The notes under the pieces are model-generated. The model had not been told where the DNA came from, did no database searches, and worked only from the letters and a program-made list of their open reading frames with translations. A stretch of DNA of 64,000 bases from Meghimatium bilineatum (Eukaryota > Mollusca > Gastropoda > Stylommatophora > Philomycidae), in the NCBI GenBank assembly GCA_034231615.1, contig CM067315.1, forward strand, positions 33,416,156 through 33,480,155. The letters run 5' to 3'. Shown in pieces: positions 59,472 through 64,000 of this stretch. Numbering within the stretch: the first letter of the stretch is position 1; every line of letters starts with the position of its first letter. A program made the translations under genes and the position numbers.

Positions 59472-59783
59472 TTAGAAATCGGCACCATAGCAGGGAGGGC
59501 ATATTCCCATAAGCACTTTGCTCCAGCAGCCATCTAGGAGTATGTAGTCTCTTCCAGTAAAAATCCCTCCGATATTATCTTTACAGTTGTAAATATTTCT
59601 TATTGTATGACCTGTTGCCCCTCCCCACTCATTGGTTAATGCATACGTCTCACAGACAGCAACAGTACACATGGTGCACAAGTATGTAAATTCCTTGAAA
59701 ACCACAAACATTTTAACATCCCACAAGGCCTCAGTAATACAAGGACCAATAACACATAAACAAGGTTGCTTCAGATGCGGCAT
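59472..59783 (-). CDS. Cysteine-rich minus-strand ORF, possible last exon of another gene
   Basis: An open minus-strand frame of 103 codons, with 10 Cys: CLCVIGPC near the start, VKMFVVFKEF, then GGIFTGRDYILLDGCW and ICPPCYGADF before the stop at 59472. It matches none of the repeats in the window. AATAAA lies on the minus strand at 59384-59379, 88 bases past the stop. The CG-x-F-x-x-G-x-x-Y-L-L-like pattern recalls the second half of an NTR/TIMP-like fold, but this is a weak guess. If it is an exon, the upstream exons lie to the right. A possible acceptor AG is at the CTGAAG near the start. It could also be a chance ORF. Confidence 0.4.
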   Translation of the reverse strand: MPHLKQPCLCVIGPCITEALWDVKMFVVFKEFTYLCTMCTVAVCETYALTNEWGGATGHTIRNIYNCKDNIGGIFTGRDYILLDGCWSKVLMGICPPCYGADF

Positions 59784-59839
59784 GGGTAATATAATATAAA
59801 AGCATCAAGGATTTATTATTAGAGAAAAATCATAATATT

Positions 59840-59935
59840 GCAAACAGGATTTGAACCAGGTCTGGTCAGATGGCACCTACTCACCTCAGAAGTTGAGTTT
59901 GAATCCTCATGAATTATGGGCAACTCTGCTCCTAT
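59840..59935 (-). repeat. tRNA-like SINE head, reverse
   Basis: GGATTTGAACCAGG is a reversed B box (GGTTCAAATCC); the region recalls the repeats at 36985 and 37625. Confidence 0.5.
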
Positions 59936-60079
59936 TTCCTATTTGTAAATGATTTCTCCTGAGCTTTCTTTCATACCTAGAAGATTTAAACTCTCTGTGG
60001 TTTGAGAAGTAGCCTCATTTACATAGGTGAGTTGGGGGGGGGGGTGTATATAAAAGGCATGCTCCGCCATTTTGTATGC

Positions 60080-60245
60080 AGACATCATCACTGTCGAAGA
60101 TACATATTGGGCCAATGACGCAAATAAAATCCCAACACAAACACATTTCCATTCTCTGGACTACGTTCTACTGGAAATCTAGTAAGATCATTGTCCTACT
60201 ACAACAGAGATCCAGTGGGAGTTTGAGAATGAACAATAACGAAGA
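60080..60245 (+). repeat. SINE family A copy
   Basis: ACACATTTCCATTCTCTGGA, CTGGAAATCTAGTAAGATCA, TCCAGTGGGAGTTTGAGAAT, AACAATAACGAAGAAG. Confidence 0.8.
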
Positions 60246-60532
60246 AGTATGCAGATGTCCAATTACATGCATGTCTGCAACTATTTGGCAGTATCAATGT
60301 TGGCCACTTGTTGTGACCACACAGTCGATGTAAATCCATGGCTTCAGCATAGCCAAGCAAGAACTAGTAAACAAAACACATAACTAATGAGTAACACATA
60401 AAAGTGTTAGCAGAAAATTAGCATGCAAAATAAATCCACATCTTCTATATAGCAATATACTTCATGTGTTATATAAACAGTTATGATGCAATCTAAAAAT
60501 AACAAGAATAACAAGTTATTATAAGAGGAGTG

Positions 60533-60785
60533 CAGTAGCCTAGTTGATAGTGATCTTGCTTGATATTACCGGGTTACAGCATGTTAGGTTCAAAACCATG
60601 TCCGGACCAGAATATTTTTTAGTTTGACTCAGCTGTAAATGAGTACCTGACGCATGAGTTAAGGGAGGTAAAGACAGCAAGGAAGGGAACTGGCCACCTC
60701 TACCTAATAGTTGCAGTGGCTTAGCACATGAAGAGTTATCTTCATCCCTGATGGCAGGTTGCTGTCATTGGACCTACCTTTACCT
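60533..60785 (+). repeat. tRNA-derived SINE (family D), most complete copy
   Basis: Head: GTAGCCTAGTTGATAGTG (A box) and GGTTCAAAACC (B box) about 55 bases apart. Body: ATGAGTACCTGACGCATGAG, GGAAGGGAACTGGCCACCTC, GATGGCAGGTTGCTGTCATT. The body recurs at 22640-22855 and, in part, at 1846-1915 and 5084-5153 inside the tandem array. It is read as a SINE because of the shared body, not as a tRNA gene. Confidence 0.75.
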
Positions 60786-61420
60786 TAATAAGACCCATAA
60801 CCCACACTGGAGAAATCAGCAAAAAATCCTTCCAAACACCTCTATCCTCAGACATTTGGAGGAGTGTAGAAAAGTCATAGTGGTACTCTCGGCACGCAAT
60901 GTGCTGCTTCGCTGAGAGTGACTGATTACATATGGGAAACCAAGTACAGTTAAGTCAATCCTCTGTCTTTTTTAAAAAGAAAATCATACCAAGAACATTC
61001 CTTGATGATGTTAATAAAGGATTGTTTTCTCTCTCTCTTCCCCTTCTCCTACTACCCTTGAATGTTTCTTGCAAAATAGTTTTGAAAAGTTGTGTCGTGC
61101 TACACGTTCATACTAACGCCTTTTCACCACTGCCAAAAGTATTTCTTGATAACCTGCAAGTATTTATTTGCGGCCAGACGAATATATTTGTCTCGTGTTC
61201 TGTATAACTAATTCTTAACAGATGTCTGAATACTCTACAAGTCTAAATCCTTCTTTCTGTGTCTGCATTGCGTATCCAGCTTTCACATCTGTATAAAAGT
61301 AAACTTAGCACTAGTGATCTGAATCAATTGATCTTTACTGTAATTACTGATTTTACTTTTCCTTGCCATTGACAAGACAATCTGCTAATGACTTCTGTTA
61401 CATCATACAATCAGTGTTCT
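60786..61420 (-). pseudogene. LINE tail remnant
   Basis: Starts (+) with AGACCCATAACCCACACTGG, the reverse of the LINE 3' end, and runs through ACCTCTATCCTCAGACATTT, GATAACCTGCAAGTATTTAT and GTGTCTGCATTGCGTATCCA, in the same order as 41050-41465 and 47540-48140. Confidence 0.7.
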
Positions 61421-61454
61421 CAAAGCCGCATGACTACAAAGCCTGTTTAACAAT

Positions 61455-61650
61455 CCCTCTTCTTCGTTTGTTCTCAAACTCCTACTGATTAACAGGATGT
61501 AGTCCGGAGAGTGGAAATCACTGTGTCATGCTTTAAAACTCTGCTGCGGTATCTCCGCCTTTCAGCCCAATACATCAGACTTCAGCATGGCTTCTGGGAC
61601 AAGTTGACCCTATATGGGTTGGGAGAGTTAACTCCACCCCAAGTTTAAGA
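61455..61650 (-). repeat. SINE family A copy, reverse
   Basis: TTCTCAAACTCCTACTGATT, AACAGGATGTAGTCCGGAGA, ACATCAGACTTCAGCATGGC. Confidence 0.78.
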
Positions 61651-61699
61651 ATCCAATGTGTAAGTGAATGATCCTTAGAAGGGGCACCCTCATGGAAAA

Positions 61700-61835
61700 T
61701 TACTAAAACAAAACAGCATAAACTAGACATCTGTGAATAACCACTTCAGAAGAATACTAAACATTAGATGGCAGAACAAGATAAGAAATGAAGAGATATG
61801 GAGACAAGTAGACCAACATCTAGATTACCTCCTTA
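61700..61835 (+). pseudogene. LINE remnant
   Basis: FRRILNIRWQNKIRNEEIWR QVDQ on the + strand, the LRRIxxIxWxxxxxNxxLW motif of LINE tails. Confidence 0.65.
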
Positions 61836-61989
61836 TCCCCAACAATCCACTAAAACAGTAATCTAGCAATCCCTTCTGCCAGTAAGCCTCTAGTTACTTC
61901 TAAATACATCATGGCCTATGCACCCCATGATGTGTAAACACCCTATGGAGAACCAACAGCTGGATTGATTAAAACTGATGTGAGCCTTA

Positions 61990-62260
61990 GTTAGTTAGTT
62001 TGTTCCTTTCGTGCCGCAAGCGACACATAGGGCAGAGGTTTTGGTTCTCCATATGAAGCGGTTCGCTGCCTGCAGCTTTAGTTCCTGGATGGTCTTACAG
62101 CCTATTAATTCCCCTTCTTTAAGAATGGTGTTTTTAAGGGTTGTTTTAGGTCTTCCTCTTTTTCTTTTACCCTCAGGTGACCACATAAGGGCTTGCTGGT
62201 TTATTCTGTTTACATCTAGTCGTAAAACGTGACCAAGGTATTTTCATTTTCCATCTGATG
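61990..62260 (-). pseudogene. LINE tail remnant
   Basis: WSPEGKRKRGRPKTTLKNTI, LKEGELIGCKTIQELKLQAA and RFIWRTKTSALC: the GKRxRGRPKxTW...AxxRxxWR tail. Confidence 0.8.
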
Positions 62261-62539
62261 TGAGCCTTGCCCATGGCTTAATCACCCTAAGATGTTTACA
62301 CGTCTCATTTTTACACATCCTAGGCAGACTCAAGAACCTGATTGATTGAAACCAATATAACCCATGTGCATTCCTTTTTTAAAATAAAATTTGATATACA
62401 AAACAATATCCTATTTAATTTGAAAAGAAAAGAGATAATTCATTTCTGCACTAGGTTTACTATTAATTGTTACATTAAGGTTGAACAACTGCAGTAATTT
62501 TACCTTACAATGCAGAAATACAGTACTTTATATGAAGTT

Positions 62540-63130
62540 TGTCATCTATCTATCTATTGTCTTTTCTATCTATTGTTTCTGTGTTTTCTGTAAGGCATCG
62601 CAGTATTGAATAATTATCGGTATTAGGGCTATGGCATGTTTTGTTGCTTGATATGCAGTAATGTTGTGATGTCTCAGAATGTAGGTACCTCCTTCAATCC
62701 ACCTTCTTCTTGATCTTCCAGTTGCATCTTGCCATTTCCATTTTCATGCTGTATGCTCTTGCTGCTGGCCAATAAGTGTTCAACCTGATTAAGTGGCTGA
62801 ACCATTTCAGTCTCTGTTTTTAAATATATTGTACCAAAAGATGTTCAACAGTTCTTGTAATCTCTTCACTCCTCACATGATCTCTTCTTGTTCTTTTTTG
62901 CTGATTTTCTTAGACATCTCATTTCACATGTAGTAAGTTTTCTCTCTTTCTTTAGTTACTGTCCATGTCTGACATTGATAACACAATGTTGGTATGAAGA
63001 TTGAATTTATTATTTGCCTTTTGGTTTCCATGAGGATAGATTTGTGTTTCAAAATTGGTGTAAGTTCATAACTTACATAGTTGGCTTTTAAAATTCTTGT
63101 TTCAATGTCTCTGTCCATTCTTTCATTGTT
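62540..63130 (-). pseudogene. LINE remnant
   Basis: DIETRILKANYVSYELTPIL, ETKRQIINSIFIPTLCYQCQ TWTVTK: the region after the palm (xxxKxxIxxxxxxPxLxYxxETWxxT), followed on the minus strand by degraded tail sequence. Confidence 0.75.
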
Positions 63131-63289
63131 TGCTATAAAAATATGGAGTTTTAGAGTTATAACTGATTGAAATACAGAATGATCTTTTTGGACATTAGCA
63201 GACGCATAGTTCTACTCTTTAACTTTAAACTTAGGAACCATCTTAGACAGCTATTTACACCTGAACCTGAAAGGGGAAGCAATGAATAT

Positions 63290-63525
63290 CAATGTCTCAT
63301 ACCATGCATGTCATGGGAGATGCGATGCATCAACAAAGAGGTCAAAGATGGAGTTGACTGTCTAATCCAATATGTAACATTTTCAAAAAATTCATGCTGA
63401 AATAAGATATTGCAGGTTCAAAAGCACAGATATTGCAAAAAATATGTAAAAAATTACAAGGGATTATATTCTCTGCACTACCTGGTATATCCTGCTAACC
63501 AAGAGGGTTTTGAGAATGAATACAG
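63290..63525 (+). repeat. SINE family A copy
   Basis: ATGCATGTCATGGGAGATGC, ATTCTCTGCACTACCTGGTA, AGAGGGTTTTGAGAATGAAT; diverged. Confidence 0.6.
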
Positions 63526-63667
63526 AAGAGAAAAAAGACAAATGCCTGTATTTTTGCCGAGATATAAAATAGTATTATTTCCATCTTGTAGTAAAAAATT
63601 ACACAAGGATAAATTCCATGTTAAAATATGAACATGCCTTGCACGTTTATATTTTCAATTTCAAAAC

Positions 63668-63838
63668 AGAAAAACTGTCAGATATATCTACAAGAAAGCT
63701 GTCAGATGAATCTATGTACAGAAAAAACTGTCAGATATATCTATGTACAGAGAAAACTGTCAGTTATACCTGTGTGCAGAATACTGTCAAATACTCTGTG
63801 AACAGAAAATTATCAGATATATGGACAGAAAAACTATT
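63668..63838. repeat. Degenerate about 31-bp tandem repeat
   Basis: Units like AAAACTGTCAGATATATCTA TGTACAGAG repeat five or six times with drift. Confidence 0.8.
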
Positions 63839-64000
63839 TATCTATTTGCTAAATCCTTTGTTGCCTTTCAGCGTCAGGGGTAGAAGAGTTTTCCCGAGAT
63901 GGCCCTCATGTGTGCTGAGTATATTGTGGAGTTTGATGCCTCTTTTATTTCGGTGGTCCATCGTTTTCGTGGTCGGCCTCTAGGTCTGCCTTCACTGTAT
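63838..64000 (-). pseudogene. LINE 3' end cut by the window edge
   Basis: CAGGGGTAGAAGAGTTTTCC, GTGCTGAGTATATTGTGG and GGTCCATCGTTTTCGTGGTC are nearly identical to 51250-51360, so this is another copy of that LINE family in the same orientation. Confidence 0.8.

Overview
This is invertebrate nuclear DNA, AT-rich and full of introns, microsatellites, minisatellites, SINEs and broken non-LTR retrotransposons. The style of the LINE tails and tRNA-derived SINEs suggests a mollusc or another lophotrochozoan; this is inference, and nothing in the window fixes the species.

The one clear host gene is on the + strand, from the ATG at 9805 to the TAG at 55893-55895. I could trace 23 coding exons, nearly all with GT/AG borders and matching phases. 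They encode a single-unit glycoside hydrolase family 31 alpha-glucosidase of the maltase-glucoamylase / sucrase-isomaltase kind, about 930 residues. It has a type II membrane anchor, a degenerate trefoil (P-type) domain, an N-terminal beta-sandwich, a catalytic barrel with the GLWIDMNE nucleophile motif and the HWLGDN acid/base motif, and C-terminal beta domains ending in an ITW motif. One junction, exon 4 to exon 5, does not keep the reading frame and is unresolved.

Region by region: 1-8313 is a direct tandem array with a 3238-bp unit (about 2.6 copies seen). Each unit carries a 5'-truncated LINE with an RNase H domain on the minus strand, inserted with a target-site duplication, plus SINE pieces. 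8314-9804 is the gene's 5' flank. 9805-55895 is the gene; its introns hold most of the repeats, including a minisatellite in intron 6 that resembles the gene's own splice donor, a LINE copy with an inverted 5' part in intron 9, a 2.9-kb minisatellite tract with an inserted block in intron 4, two copies of an unclassified about 1-kb repeat, and a near-identical inverted pair of LINE tails around exons 17-20. 55896-64000 is mostly LINE and SINE debris with a 33-bp minisatellite, and one cysteine-rich minus-strand ORF (59472-59783) followed by AATAAA that may be the last exon of another gene.

I found no rRNA gene, CRISPR array, operon or other prokaryotic feature. The most unusual items are the donor-like minisatellite of intron 6, the phase break between exons 4 and 5, the nested and inverted LINE insertions with readable target-site duplications, and the unassigned minus-strand ORF.
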